From Telluribacter humicola (GTDB taxonomy: Bacteria > Bacteroidota > Bacteroidia > Cytophagales > Spirosomataceae), in contig NZ_JAFIQT010000004.1 of NCBI RefSeq assembly GCF_017355935.1, positions 352,308 to 416,307 of the forward strand: a stretch of DNA of 64,000 nt, given 5' to 3'. Below the pieces are notes generated by a model that worked only from the letters and a program-made list of their open reading frames with translations, had not been told where the DNA came from and did no database searches. The translations under genes and the position numbers were made by a program. Below are positions 54,537 through 63,619 of the stretch, piece by piece. Position 1 is the stretch's first letter; each line of letters begins with the position of its first letter.

Positions 54537-55565
54537 CTATGCGGCTTGCCCGTACTGGGCGATCGGCACGTAGGGCGTTCCCCGGCTGACGGCAGCAAAG
54601 ACCCGATTGATCAGCTTGGCTTTGACGGCGTTGAGAATCACTAGCCTTTCCTTACCCTCTGCGTGCTTTCTCTGGTAGCGGCCGCCGCTGCGGTACGCTT
54701 TCAACTGTGGGTCGTGTTGAACGGCGGCGGCCGCGCAGTTGCTCAGCAGGGCCTTCATCTTCTTGTTGCCCAGCGAGCTGATTCGGGTCTTGCCCCTAAT
54801 GCTGCTGCCCGAAGAGTGTTCAATGGGTGCCACTCCGGCGTAACAGGCGAACTGCCGCCCGTTATCAAAGGCTGTAAAACCTTGGGTGTAAATCAGGAAG
54901 GCTGCGGCCGTGATCATGCCCACGCCTACAACCGACTTTACGAGTTGGAAGTGCCGCAAGACCTGCTCATCCTGTTTCACAGTGGCCTCCATCTCCTTCT
55001 CAATTTGGGCAATCTGCTGCTCGATGAGATTTTGCTGCTTTTGTGAAAGCTTGATAATCATCGTATTATCGATCAGGTTAGAGGTCTCCTTCAGGTCGGT
55101 CAGCGTGTTCTTAAGACTGGTGCTGGCCTTGACCAGCCTGTCGCGGAAGGCCAGCAGATTCTTCAGCTTCAACAGGCAGCCCGAAGGCAGTTGTATAGGC
55201 GTCAGAGAGCGCTGGTGCAGGCAGATAAACCAGGCGATGCGGCCCGCGTCGATTCTGTCGCTCTTACCGCGGGCCATGCCCAGGCTTCTCTTTAGGTGCA
55301 GCGGGCTGATCAGCGTGTATGGAATATCGTTTTCCTGCAAAAAGCAGCACAGGGACAGTGTGTAGTGGCCTGTGTGTTCCATGCCCAAGAAACTGTTACT
55401 GGCGTGGGCACCATGTTCCCCCAGCCATGAAAGCAGCTTCCCATACCCCGTAACGGTGTTGTCGAACTGCTGATGGGTGAAGTGATCCGGATGTTCAGCC
55501 TGGCACAGGGCCGCGTCGAGCGTAGCCATGGAGATGTCGATTCCGATGAAAAACTGCTTGTTCAT
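54537..55565 (-). CDS. IS110 family transposase, intact
   Basis: A 342-residue DEDD transposase. The N-terminal RuvC-like domain has FFIGIDIS (Asp10), the GMEHTG glutamate motif and DRIDAGRIA. A helical middle is followed by the C-terminal Transposase_20 domain (ACYAGVAPIEHSSGSS, GNKKMKALLSN), with the serine used by this family in its second active site. IS110 enzymes recombine the element with its target, guided by a bridge RNA encoded in the element. There are no terminal inverted repeats, as expected for the family. The start is at 55565. The element is G/C-richer than neighbouring host genes. Confidence 0.93.
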   Translation of the reverse strand: MNKQFFIGIDISMATLDAALCQAEHPDHFTHQQFDNTVTGYGKLLSWLGEHGAHASNSFLGMEHTGHYTLSLCCFLQENDIPYTLISPLHLKRSLGMARGKSDRIDAGRIAWFICLHQRSLTPIQLPSGCLLKLKNLLAFRDRLVKASTSLKNTLTDLKETSNLIDNTMIIKLSQKQQNLIEQQIAQIEKEMEATVKQDEQVLRHFQLVKSVVGVGMITAAAFLIYTQGFTAFDNGRQFACYAGVAPIEHSSGSSIRGKTRISSLGNKKMKALLSNCAAAAVQHDPQLKAYRSGGRYQRKHAEGKERLVILNAVKAKLINRVFAAVSRGTPYVPIAQYGQAA

Positions 55566-55790
55566 GGTCTTGGTGGTTTAGGTGATAAATCCAGAGCCGA
55601 ATACACCGAAATACTAATCCCCTTAATAAGCCCGATGCTTAAAATTCTAAATGGCAACCGATCGGTGACAAAGGAGTGAGGGACTAATTCCGAGCTTAAT
55701 TCTGTTAGATAAGCCACCCCGTAGTTCACCGCTCACTCCTTCGGATCTTGTGGTAATGTACTTTTTAAAGTTAACTATCATCTCACAAAT
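55566..55790 (-). ncRNA. Candidate bridge RNA region of the IS110 element
   Basis: This non-coding stretch upstream of the transposase on its own strand is where IS110-group elements encode the bridge RNA. It is structured: AAGGAGTGAG (55671-55680) and CTCACTCCTT (55732-55741) form a perfect 10-bp stem around a 51-base internal region, and TAAGC/GCTTA form a small hairpin at 55627-55641. The RNA boundaries and the two guide loops cannot be fixed from this sequence alone. Confidence 0.45.
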
Positions 55791-55987
55791 CTAAGGGACC
55801 ACCCCGCCGAGCCAATGCAAGTCGAACAGAGTGGGATGCTGACCGCGACGGCGTACCGTTCGGAGCTTAGGTCTGTTTCCTCGGCGCCCCGTTAACCTGC
55901 CCCTTTCTGGTTAACAATAGGCAAGCTACCAAATCTTGGAATCTTACCATACTATAAATCTAAAGGGCGACCCGGTCATTCACCGAA
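55787..55987. repeat. Imperfect direct repeats around a G/C-rich block
   Basis: AAATCTAAGGGACCACCCCG at 55787 and AAATCTAAAGGGCGACCCGG at 55966 are similar over about 20 bases and enclose a G/C-rich block with no open frame. They may mark element edges. The rest up to 56076 shows nothing else. Confidence 0.35.
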
Positions 55988-56076
55988 TCTTTGCGTGCGT
56001 CAGAGACAATCGAAAATATGAAAAATTCTACCTCACAGCTGTTGCATAAGCCATAGAAATCGCGGTTTACCGGCTC

Positions 56077-56735
56077 ATGACAGAGAGTAAGCTACTTTAT
56101 CATCAGCAGCGCAGGGATAAGAAGGGCAAAACGTTCATCAAGTTCAGAGTGCCTAAACCACAGCTACCCTTTGAGCATATGGAGGTCGATATTAAGTACA
56201 TCTGGGTGCATGGGATTCGAAGAATGGCTTACCTGCTGTCGGTAATCGATATCAAGACGCGGGCCATCCTAGGCTGGATGCTGCAGCACAGTATCCGCAA
56301 GAACGATGTGGTCAGCCTGGTGCGGGCCATCGCCGCCTGTTACTGTCTGCCCCTGAAAGTCAACGTCAGGAGCGACAACGGCGCACAGCGGCCCGCCGCA
56401 GCGGTTTGAGGCGAAAATGGTGCGGGAGTGCCTTAGTGAGATGTAGATTCAGCAAGAATTCTGTCATGTGGCCACACCGCAAAACAACGGCCACATTGAC
56501 CGGGCTGCCGGCGCAGTCATACCATTACATTGTCAAGAAGGCCGTTTGCAACGTGTATGAATTTTTCGACCTGAAAGAGGCCATGGAGATCATCCGGCAG
56601 TTCGTCTATTTTTACAATAGCGAGCGGCTGTATTTGGGAATCGGGTACCTTAATCCTAACCAGTACTTTTTCAAGCTAGGACTGAAAATGACTCCTCATT
56701 ATCAGGAAACCGCTGTGATAGTCGATATTTCATAG
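56077..56735 (+). pseudogene. IS3 family transposase (DDE integrase core), broken
   Basis: The first 110 codons read as an IS3-type OrfB integrase core: KLLYHQQRRDKKGKTFIKFR, MEVDIKYIWVHGIRRMAYLL (first Asp) and NVRSDNGAQ (second Asp). After that the frame breaks; the right frame continues with FEAKMVRECLSEM and a TAG, then NNGHIDRA where the third acidic residue should lie, and a further change of frame gives VYEFFDLKEAMEIIRQFVYF and GIGYLNPNQYFFKLG. The N-terminal helix-turn-helix part is absent. Dead element copy. Confidence 0.8.
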
Positions 56736-56947
56736 AATATGAACTTGTACCAATTTGTAGAATTTGACTCCAAGAAATAGGGGGTTAGACCACAAGCTTT
56801 TTAATGTCACTTGGAGCTAGGAATTAGAAGTAGGTCAAAACTGAATTATAAAAAAAAATATGTGAACAAGCTACTAGCTCATTGTCTTTAATAATATAAA
56901 ACATTTTTTATCATAGAAATTGTGTACCTTACAGAAACAACAAAATC

Positions 56948-57061
56948 ATGTCGAAAGAAAAAACAGTGCAGAAGGGTGATAAGAAGAAGGCTGAAAAAAA
57001 TCTGAAAGAAAAAAGAGCAGATAAAAAAGCCAAAAGGGAGAAAACTTACGGCGAAGAATAA
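56948..57061 (+). CDS. Small lysine-rich protein (37 residues)
   Basis: An ATG-to-TAA frame encoding MSKEKTVQKGDKKKAEKNLK and KEKRADKKAKREKTYGEE: about 40% lysine plus arginine, with no hydrophobic core, so probably disordered. Short proteins with a similar SKEK...LKEKRADKKAK pattern recur in Bacteroidota (from memory; no search done). A strong terminator begins 25 bases after the stop, which supports a real transcription unit. Nucleic-acid binding is a guess from charge. Confidence 0.7.
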   Translation: MSKEKTVQKGDKKKAEKNLKEKRADKKAKREKTYGEE

Positions 57062-57086
57062 GACAACTTTATAGACTTTGAAAGAC

Positions 57087-57124
57087 AGGAGGCCCTTCAT
57101 CTGCTTATAGGTGAAGGGCCTCCT
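57087..57124 (+). terminator. 13-bp perfect hairpin terminator
   Basis: AGGAGGCCCTTCA and its exact complement enclose a 12-base loop, shortly after the small lysine-rich gene. Confidence 0.8.
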
Positions 57125-57279
57125 GCTAAAACGGACCGATGGGTCCAACATTTGAACTAATCTGGGTTGATCGCCAGTACTCTGCAAAGAGGTATCAAAA
57201 GGTTTATTTACATATATATTACAATCCCCTGTCTGCCTGATCAGCTTACCCTGGATCCAAAATTATTACACCCAGCAAA

Positions 57280-58755
57280 ATGACCGTTACAATCATACGA
57301 AAAGACATCATCTTCCAACCTGATTCCAGCCGGGTTATCGCCCGATTTCTTTACAGCAGCGAAGAGAGGAGCAAGAAGCTTATTGCGCTTATTCTGGATC
57401 TACCCGAAAAAGATCAGATACAGGAGTTTAATCAGGTGCTAAGAAAGTACGCAAAACGCCATCGAAACATACTGAGGGTTTTTGAAAAACATTTTCAAAA
57501 GGTAGAACCCGTCATTAAAATGATGAATATAAAGGCGGAATCACTCTCTGTCAATCAGAAAATGTTGATTGGCTCTTATTTCACCATGGAGTATTCTATC
57601 GAAGCGGCAGCTTTTTTCAATCCTTCCATCATTGAAGATACCGATCAGTCCGGGACCAATCGGGGGGAGAAAAGGGTAATACTAAGTTTTCGTGCTACCG
57701 GCGAAGGACACATTTCCTCGATCGTATTCAGATCGGCAATTATCGACGCCGATAATCTGATTACGGTGGAGCCGCCGGGACGAATGCTGAATGCTCCGGA
57801 CCATGTTCGTAATCATGTTTACGATAAGAAGTCGTTCCTGGCCAAGCTCACGGAAATGCAGAATTTTGAATGTGCCGCCTTTCCCATTATTGAGAAAAAG
57901 CTGACGCAGACTTTTACTTACGAAGAGCTCAAACGATATGTCGACGAAACAAGAAGGGTGACAGAAGAAGACGCGCTGAGCGCGGTATTCTTAAATGAAA
58001 GTATGTGGCTGGCTTCTTCTCACTATGAAATGGACTTCTCGCTGGAAACTGACATTTCTGAGCGGGTAATTTTTCCAATAGCGGATACGGAGAAAAAAGG
58101 CATTGAGGATGCACGCTTTGTAAAATTTACCAGCGAGACGAAAGAGGAAACCTACTACGCAACATATACGGCCTACGATGGCATTGCTATCTTGCCAAAG
58201 TTGCTTGTAACCAAAGACTTCTACCATTTTAAGGTACTTCCCATTCATGGTGATATTGCCCAGAATAAAGGTTTGGCATTGTTTCCAAGAAAAATTAATG
58301 GGAAGTATGCTATGCTTTGCCGAATTGACGGCGTCAATAACTACATCTCTTTTTCTGACAGTATCGGCGTATGGCGGCAGGCTCAGATGATCCAGTCACC
58401 CAGGTATGCCTGGGAGTTTGTTCAGATGGGTAACTGTGGCTCTCCACTGGAAACAAGTGCAGGATGGCTGGTGCTTACGCACGGAGTAGGTCCGATGCGG
58501 GAATATGTACTTGGCGCCTCACTTTTTGAGCTCAATAATCCGGAGAATGAAATTGGACGTCTTAGCCAGCCATTACTTACTCCCAACCGGATGGAACGTG
58601 AGGGGTATGTACCTAATGTGGTATATTCGTGTGGCGCGATCATTCATAATCAAAGCCTGATTATCCCTTATGCCATGTCAGATTATGCCTCTACCTACGC
58701 TGTGGTTGATCTGGGGGAATTGCTGGAAGAACTTATTGGAAAATCAGCGGCTTAA
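57280..58755 (+). CDS. Glycoside hydrolase family 130 (mannoside phosphorylase-type)
   Basis: A 491-residue cytoplasmic enzyme without a signal peptide. An N-terminal helical extension of about 100 residues precedes a five-bladed propeller. The GH130 motif GIEDARFVKF holds the probable catalytic Asp; EFVQMGNCGSPLETSAGWLVLTHG-like text and VVYSCGAI follow as expected. Most characterised GH130 proteins are phosphorylases that cleave beta-mannosides with phosphate; some are hydrolases. The length with the extension is like those acting on beta-1,2-mannan oligosaccharides, but this is only a guess. It converges on the GT4 operon, and the two stop codons overlap by 12 bases, so the locus is tightly packed. 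Confidence 0.88.
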   Translation: MTVTIIRKDIIFQPDSSRVIARFLYSSEERSKKLIALILDLPEKDQIQEFNQVLRKYAKRHRNILRVFEKHFQKVEPVIKMMNIKAESLSVNQKMLIGSYFTMEYSIEAAAFFNPSIIEDTDQSGTNRGEKRVILSFRATGEGHISSIVFRSAIIDADNLITVEPPGRMLNAPDHVRNHVYDKKSFLAKLTEMQNFECAAFPIIEKKLTQTFTYEELKRYVDETRRVTEEDALSAVFLNESMWLASSHYEMDFSLETDISERVIFPIADTEKKGIEDARFVKFTSETKEETYYATYTAYDGIAILPKLLVTKDFYHFKVLPIHGDIAQNKGLALFPRKINGKYAMLCRIDGVNNYISFSDSIGVWRQAQMIQSPRYAWEFVQMGNCGSPLETSAGWLVLTHGVGPMREYVLGASLFELNNPENEIGRLSQPLLTPNRMEREGYVPNVVYSCGAIIHNQSLIIPYAMSDYASTYAVVDLGELLEELIGKSAA

Positions 58756-59754
58756 AAGCTGTTCATAGACGGCCAGGTACCCTTCAACCATATGATCCTT
58801 TGAGAATCTGCTCTCAGCCCGTCTCCTGCATGCCGCCCGCTCAATGCGGCTGAGCTGCGAAACTGCCTGTGCTGCTTCATCTACTGTATCGACCAGAAAG
58901 CCTGTTTTCTGGTCGATAATAAGTTCAGGCATGGATCCGCGCTTAAACGCGATTACCGGTGTTCCGCAAAACATCGCTTCCACAACACTTAGCCCAAAAG
59001 GCTCCTCAAACCGGATTGGGTGCAACAAGGCTGATGCACCACCTAGTAATTGGTTCCTTTCCAGTGGGCCTACATTACCATAGTAGTAGACATCCTGTCC
59101 GTCTATGTAGGGCTCTACTTCCTGCCTGAAATAGGCTTTATCCTGTATCAGGCCCGCCATCTTCAGCTTCATCCCAGCCTTTTTAGCAATCTGTATGGCT
59201 TCGGAGGTGCCTTTGTCGGGATGAATCCTGCCGAAGAAGAGCAGGTACTTATCCGGATCAGGTACAAACGTGAATTCCTGACCGTCTATCCCATTGTACA
59301 CCGTGGCGATGTAGTTCAGATCAGGTGCCCGGTCTGCATCGGAGATCGAAACATAGCTTGTGTGCGTATTGTATTTACGATATACATCCAGAATCCTGGT
59401 AGAGGAAAAGCCATGTACCGTAGTTAGCAATGGTGTTTTGATAAGCCTGGAATAGGTGAGCGGTAAAAAATCGAAGTGGTTGTGGATCAGGTCAAACTGG
59501 TCGGCTTTTTCCATCAGATTGCTGATGTGAAGGCATTCGGCCACCTTGGGGTCTATTGAGCTGTCCTCTGCATAGGGCGATTGGACCTTGGCATCAAGAG
59601 TAGCATTAGTAACTGAATCGGCGGTTGCGAAAAGAGTCACGTTGACTCCTTTTGCAACCAGGCTTTCTGTCAGTAGAGAGGCGACTTGTTCCCAGGGGCC
59701 ATACATTCTGGGTGGTGTCCGCCAGGCAATGGATGAAAGAATGGCTACTTTCAT
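58744..59754 (-). CDS. GT4 family glycosyltransferase
   Basis: A 336-residue GT-B fold glycosyltransferase. The N-terminal Rossmann domain (MKVAILSSIAWRTPPRMYG, LIHNHFDFLPL, TTVHGFS) is followed by a C-terminal donor-binding domain with FFGRIHPDKGTSEAI and the EEPFGLSVVEAMFCGTPVIA block, where Glu-x7-Glu contacts the nucleotide-sugar. Donor and acceptor are unknown. Its start overlaps the stop of the upstream GT4/toroid gene by four bases, so they are translationally coupled. No signal peptide: it works in the cytoplasm or at the inner membrane. Confidence 0.92.
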   Translation of the reverse strand: MKVAILSSIAWRTPPRMYGPWEQVASLLTESLVAKGVNVTLFATADSVTNATLDAKVQSPYAEDSSIDPKVAECLHISNLMEKADQFDLIHNHFDFLPLTYSRLIKTPLLTTVHGFSSTRILDVYRKYNTHTSYVSISDADRAPDLNYIATVYNGIDGQEFTFVPDPDKYLLFFGRIHPDKGTSEAIQIAKKAGMKLKMAGLIQDKAYFRQEVEPYIDGQDVYYYGNVGPLERNQLLGGASALLHPIRFEEPFGLSVVEAMFCGTPVIAFKRGSMPELIIDQKTGFLVDTVDEAAQAVSQLSRIERAACRRRAESRFSKDHMVEGYLAVYEQLLSR

Positions 59755-61994
59755 ACTACCCCGAGCTCTAACTGTGAAATCTCTTCGAAGGCTTCCAGCA
59801 CACTAAGCTGAGAAATCAGATATGCCAAAGTACTTTCCGCCCCCTGGTTTCGGTTGACGCCGTAACGCTCCAATCCGTCACAGCACCCCTTTGTCTCGAA
59901 ATCATACAAACTAATTCGTAGATCATTTTCGCCAAGAAACCACATGAAGCATGTGTACAACCTGGTAACGAATGTCCTGTCCTTGGTCAGACGGAACGCC
60001 TGGTGAAACATGAGAACCATGGCCAGCGCGTCGAGCGGCTGCTGCGCAAACTGGGAGTTTTCTCCGTCTCTTTGGAACCAGCTTTCGTTACCTATAATAG
60101 AGAGGTACCCATTGCTGAGTGTAACATCAGAAAGGAATGCCATACTCTCCATGGCAATGGTGTTTACCTTTTCATCATTCAGAAATTCAGCCGCGTGCAA
60201 AAGGGCCAGGGGCAAAAACGCGTTGTCGTAGGCCAGTAAGGATTCAAACCAATGCCATCCTTCGCTTCGGTTCAGCGCATAATCCCGCATAAGGCGGCCA
60301 GCCAACTGCCTTAGTATTTCAATCATTCCCTCATCGGATGGATTGCTTTTCAGATAGTAGCAAATTCCCACCATGGTGTTGGCAATACTTCTGATCGATT
60401 TGAGCGCCACAAAATTGGAAGCGGCATCAAAGAATATTTCCCGGCCTGTCTGGTAGTAGGCATCGTTTGGCGCGTTTCCCAGCAGGTAGCCCAGAGACCA
60501 GATCGCTCTTCCAAAAGAATCCTCCGAGCCTACCTCATCCAGGAAGTTACGGTTGAAGCTCAAAAAATTGCGAAAGGTTCCGTCAGGATTCTGCATGTAA
60601 TTAATATAGCTCAAATAAGTCGGTGATAATTTGAGCGCCAAAGGGTGCTTGTTCCTTTTGTATGCCATAAGTACCATAAGCAGAGCCCGGGCATTATCAT
60701 CCAGGCAATAGCCTTCCTTCAGGTTCGGAATCCCATATTTGGCGTGCTGAATAATGCCCGTATCATCTGTCATGCGCTGCACATGATCCAGCAGAAAAGG
60801 CGGAAGCATTAGAGGGTCAAGAACGCTCTCTTTTTTTACGAATACCTCCGGGTGCTCTTCGACTATTTCCTCGGCAAGCTGCAGGTACTTCTGGCCAATT
60901 TTGGGCCATACAATTTCCTGACCATACTCGTGGGCATTTTTTCTGAGGTCCCCCATAACCTCAGTATTATCCAATAAGTCAAGGAAGATCTCCCCTAGGG
61001 CATCCGAATCATTGAAATCAAATAACCTTCCACGCCCGTCTGCGAGCAATTCTGCCGCGTGCCAGTAAGGGGTCGAAACAACGGCAGATCCTGCCCCTAT
61101 CGCGTAAGAAAGGGTTCCACTGGTAATCTGAGCTTCGTTTGTATAGGGTGTGATATAAATGTCCGAAGCAGAAAGGTATTTTAAGAGCTCCGACTGATCG
61201 ATAAACTCATTTAAGAAGATGACGTGCTTTTCTATTCCTAATTTTTTGACCAGCCCCAGGAGGTAAATCCGGTATTCTTCACCTGAATGCCTGATTACGT
61301 TAGGGTGGGTTTTGCCAAGCACGATATACATTACCTCCGGATGCTTCCTGACAACAGCGGGAAGTGCCTTCAAAACAACTTCAATTCCCTTGTTTCTGCC
61401 GATAAACCCAAATGTGAGCAGTAGTTTTTTTGACAGAAGTTTAAATTCTTTTTTTGCCAGTTGCTGATTAAATTGCATGTCGGGCACACCATGCGGTATC
61501 ATTGCAATTTTTTCCAGCGAGATACTATATTCTGTACGTAGCATATTCACCGCAGTCTGACTCATGACTACGATGGAGTGGGCGATTTTGCAGATTTCTA
61601 CCAGTACTGCCCGCTCGTTATAAGAAGGTTTTTTTAACACTGTGTGAAGTGTGACGATCAGTGGAATCTTTAACCTATACAAAAGAGGTAGAATGTAGAT
61701 GCCGTTTTGTCCGCCGAATATTCCGAACTCATGTTCAAGTACACAGATATCGGCGCCACTAAGATTTATAAAGTTAACTGCTTCGAGGTAGTCGGCCTGC
61801 TCTTCCTGTCGGATTGACATTTTTACTTCTGGCGGATAGTTGTAGTCCAGCCCATTGTCATCAATTGCTACAACAAATCCCTGGTTAGAACTCTCCTTAC
61901 CAGTTGCATTGACCATTGCTTCAAATAAATTTTGAGTGAATGTGCCAATCCCACATTCCCGGGGTGGGAATGTTCCTATAAATGAAATCTTCAT
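59751..61994 (-). CDS. GT4 glycosyltransferase fused to an alpha/alpha-toroid domain
   Basis: A 747-residue two-domain protein. Residues 1-390 are a GT4 glycosyltransferase (MKISFIGTFPPRECGIGTFT, VVVLEHEFG-like text, TFGFIGRNKGIEVVLKALP, YITPYTNEAQITSGTLSYAI). Residues 400-745 form an alpha/alpha-toroid like those of glycosidases and lyases (YCLDDNARALLMVLMAY, GRAIWSLGYLLGN, GWHWFESLLAYDNAFLPLAL). It is the first gene of a two-gene operon with the shorter GT4, and faces the GH130 gene. The whole set suggests one polymer or oligosaccharide pathway. Whether the toroid is active is unknown. Confidence 0.9.
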   Translation of the reverse strand: MKISFIGTFPPRECGIGTFTQNLFEAMVNATGKESSNQGFVVAIDDNGLDYNYPPEVKMSIRQEEQADYLEAVNFINLSGADICVLEHEFGIFGGQNGIYILPLLYRLKIPLIVTLHTVLKKPSYNERAVLVEICKIAHSIVVMSQTAVNMLRTEYSISLEKIAMIPHGVPDMQFNQQLAKKEFKLLSKKLLLTFGFIGRNKGIEVVLKALPAVVRKHPEVMYIVLGKTHPNVIRHSGEEYRIYLLGLVKKLGIEKHVIFLNEFIDQSELLKYLSASDIYITPYTNEAQITSGTLSYAIGAGSAVVSTPYWHAAELLADGRGRLFDFNDSDALGEIFLDLLDNTEVMGDLRKNAHEYGQEIVWPKIGQKYLQLAEEIVEEHPEVFVKKESVLDPLMLPPFLLDHVQRMTDDTGIIQHAKYGIPNLKEGYCLDDNARALLMVLMAYKRNKHPLALKLSPTYLSYINYMQNPDGTFRNFLSFNRNFLDEVGSEDSFGRAIWSLGYLLGNAPNDAYYQTGREIFFDAASNFVALKSIRSIANTMVGICYYLKSNPSDEGMIEILRQLAGRLMRDYALNRSEGWHWFESLLAYDNAFLPLALLHAAEFLNDEKVNTIAMESMAFLSDVTLSNGYLSIIGNESWFQRDGENSQFAQQPLDALAMVLMFHQAFRLTKDRTFVTRLYTCFMWFLGENDLRISLYDFETKGCCDGLERYGVNRNQGAESTLAYLISQLSVLEAFEEISQLELGVV

Positions 61995-62294
61995 ATTTAT
62001 GCAGGATAGTTCTTTGTAAGATAATCTAAATGCGGAGACATCCCGCTAATTGTATAAAGCTTTACCAGGAGAATACTCCTACAAATTAGGTCCGGATCGC
62101 CCAATAGATGTACTATTGAGGAGTGAGAGGGATGGTAGTATACAGTATTTTCGTATGTAGAAGCCAGAACTTAGTTGTCAGATTTTCACAATAGAAAAAG
62201 CTAACTAATTTATGGACGAGACTAATGAACACGATTGCACCTAAAGTGTAATCTCAAAAAATCATGTGTCAGGTAGACATATCGGTCTACCTGT

Positions 62295-62519
62295 TTATGC
62301 TTCATAACCCATCTCATCAATTAAGGAGAACCTAAATGAGGGGAACTTTCTTTTGAACTTTCTTAACAGTTTGGTAGCTTCATGGTGCGAAAGCATCTCA
62401 AATGAGTCACAATAAATTATACCACTTCCTAGTTGTTCTAATGAAGATATGGGCTCATAAGCACTTTTTGAGAAATTCCATAGCCCTATTCTATAATATA
62501 TCTGCAATTTCTTTTTCAT
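62295..62519 (-). CDS. Small hypothetical protein
   Basis: A 74-residue protein, no family recognised. It starts with a lysine-rich MKKKLQIYYRIGLWNFSKSA and ends RFSLIDEMGYEA, with a predicted helix (SHHEATKLLRKFKRKF). No signal peptide or membrane segment. It stands alone about 300 bases upstream of the GT4 operon on the same strand. Real, but function unknown. Confidence 0.5.
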   Translation of the reverse strand: MKKKLQIYYRIGLWNFSKSAYEPISSLEQLGSGIIYCDSFEMLSHHEATKLLRKFKRKFPSFRFSLIDEMGYEA

Positions 62520-63225
62520 TTTGAACCTTTAGGGATGTGTGGCTGGAAGCATCACTGATCTGCCTGGACCTAGGCAATATGTTTAGCAGGTGTGATAACA
62601 CCTATCTCCACCTGAGCTATAGAGGGTAAAAAAACATCAATAAATATGTTATTTTTAAATTAAGATAAAGTCTACTGCTTCCATTTCCACTATGTTACGA
62701 TACACATCATATTTCTATACATATAATAAACATACACCTGTAGTGACTATGTCTCCAGAAAGTTTTACTACTCAAACCTGGCGTCAACTGGATATAAATC
62801 ATTATCTTTTCATAAACCTCCCTGGAATGGTTTTTGAAACTACTTATTTATTTGCAGTTAATTAGTTTATTGTTCTCCTCAGATTATTCACATTTGCGTA
62901 TCATAGATAACAAACTGATAGTAGATATGTTTTAGAGGCTTTGGATTCATATGCCATTCTATATCATCCGATTTTCCACTGCTCGAATCGGTGCATCAAC
63001 GGGGAGTAATGCGTTTTTATACCTAATTAGTACCGTTACAATACATAAGAGCAATTAATTCGTAGTAGAACTAGCAAGTAGTACAGAAGGCTAAAAAGTA
63101 TATTATACCTAGAGAGGTGTAAACTAAATCTGGATGAGATAGTCTGAATATTAAATTGTACGTAGTCAGAAAGGAATGAAACAAAAGAATTACAATACAT
63201 TATTTATCTACTAATATACAATCTT
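62520..63225. other. AT-rich gap with one small frame
   Basis: About 700 bases of strongly AT-rich DNA. The only ATG-initiated frame of interest is 62692-62865. No hairpins or repeats of note. Confidence 0.4.
62692..62865 (+). CDS. Possible 57-residue protein
   Basis: An ATG-to-TAG frame with protein-like text (VVTMSPESFTTQTWRQLDIN, HYLFINLPGMVFETTYL). No family is recognised and the AT-rich base composition gives no help. Could equally be chance. Confidence 0.22.
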   Translation: MLRYTSYFYTYNKHTPVVTMSPESFTTQTWRQLDINHYLFINLPGMVFETTYLFAVN

Positions 63226-63492
63226 ATGACGAAGTTTTTGGAAGTTCAAGGATATGAGCGCATAATAAACCTGGATAAAATTATTGAATTTCGTAAAGGG
63301 GAAAGAGGAGTACATACCCCAACTATTATTTTTAGATTTGACTCTGGAGAAGTAACAACTTTTGAATTTAAGGACGTCAAAGTTAGAGATAGTGTTATTG
63401 AGTCTATCATGAACAATGAAGAACACCTAAGACTAAAGTCGGATGGTAGACCCAATGAAATTACGGATAGTCTTGTTCATAACTCATTATAA
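63226..63492 (+). CDS. Small hypothetical protein
   Basis: An 88-residue protein, not assigned. It has an alternating beta-like first half (KFLEVQGYERIINLDKIIEF, PTIIFRFDSGEVTTFEFK) and a polar end. This resembles a small beta-sheet domain. It is followed immediately by a hairpin terminator, which supports a real gene. Function unknown. Confidence 0.65.
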   Translation: MTKFLEVQGYERIINLDKIIEFRKGERGVHTPTIIFRFDSGEVTTFEFKDVKVRDSVIESIMNNEEHLRLKSDGRPNEITDSLVHNSL

Positions 63493-63496
63493 TTAC

Positions 63497-63534
63497 TAGC
63501 AGCAAAGGGGCATAATATAACTCTTTTGCTGCTA
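63497..63534 (+). terminator. Hairpin terminator
   Basis: TAGCAGCAAA and TTTGCTGCTA form a perfect 10-bp stem with an 18-base loop, five bases after the stop of the 88-residue gene. No T-run follows. Confidence 0.65.
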
Positions 63535-63619
63535 ATGATATCCTCTCACAGGTACAACGGCATTTTTATTTAGTAGTGATATGACCAGCGGCAGCAAAAA
63601 ATGTCAGTTCAGGTACTCG

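Noticed and set aside
55814..55830. ATGCAAGTCGAAC resembles the start of bacterial 16S rRNA.
   Set aside because: Only about 13 bases match; the sequence on both sides does not follow 16S, so it is chance.
56888..57187. A 99-codon minus-strand frame, phenylalanine-rich.
   Set aside because: It is the antisense of the lysine-rich small gene (AAA/AAG read as TTT/CTT) and of its terminator.
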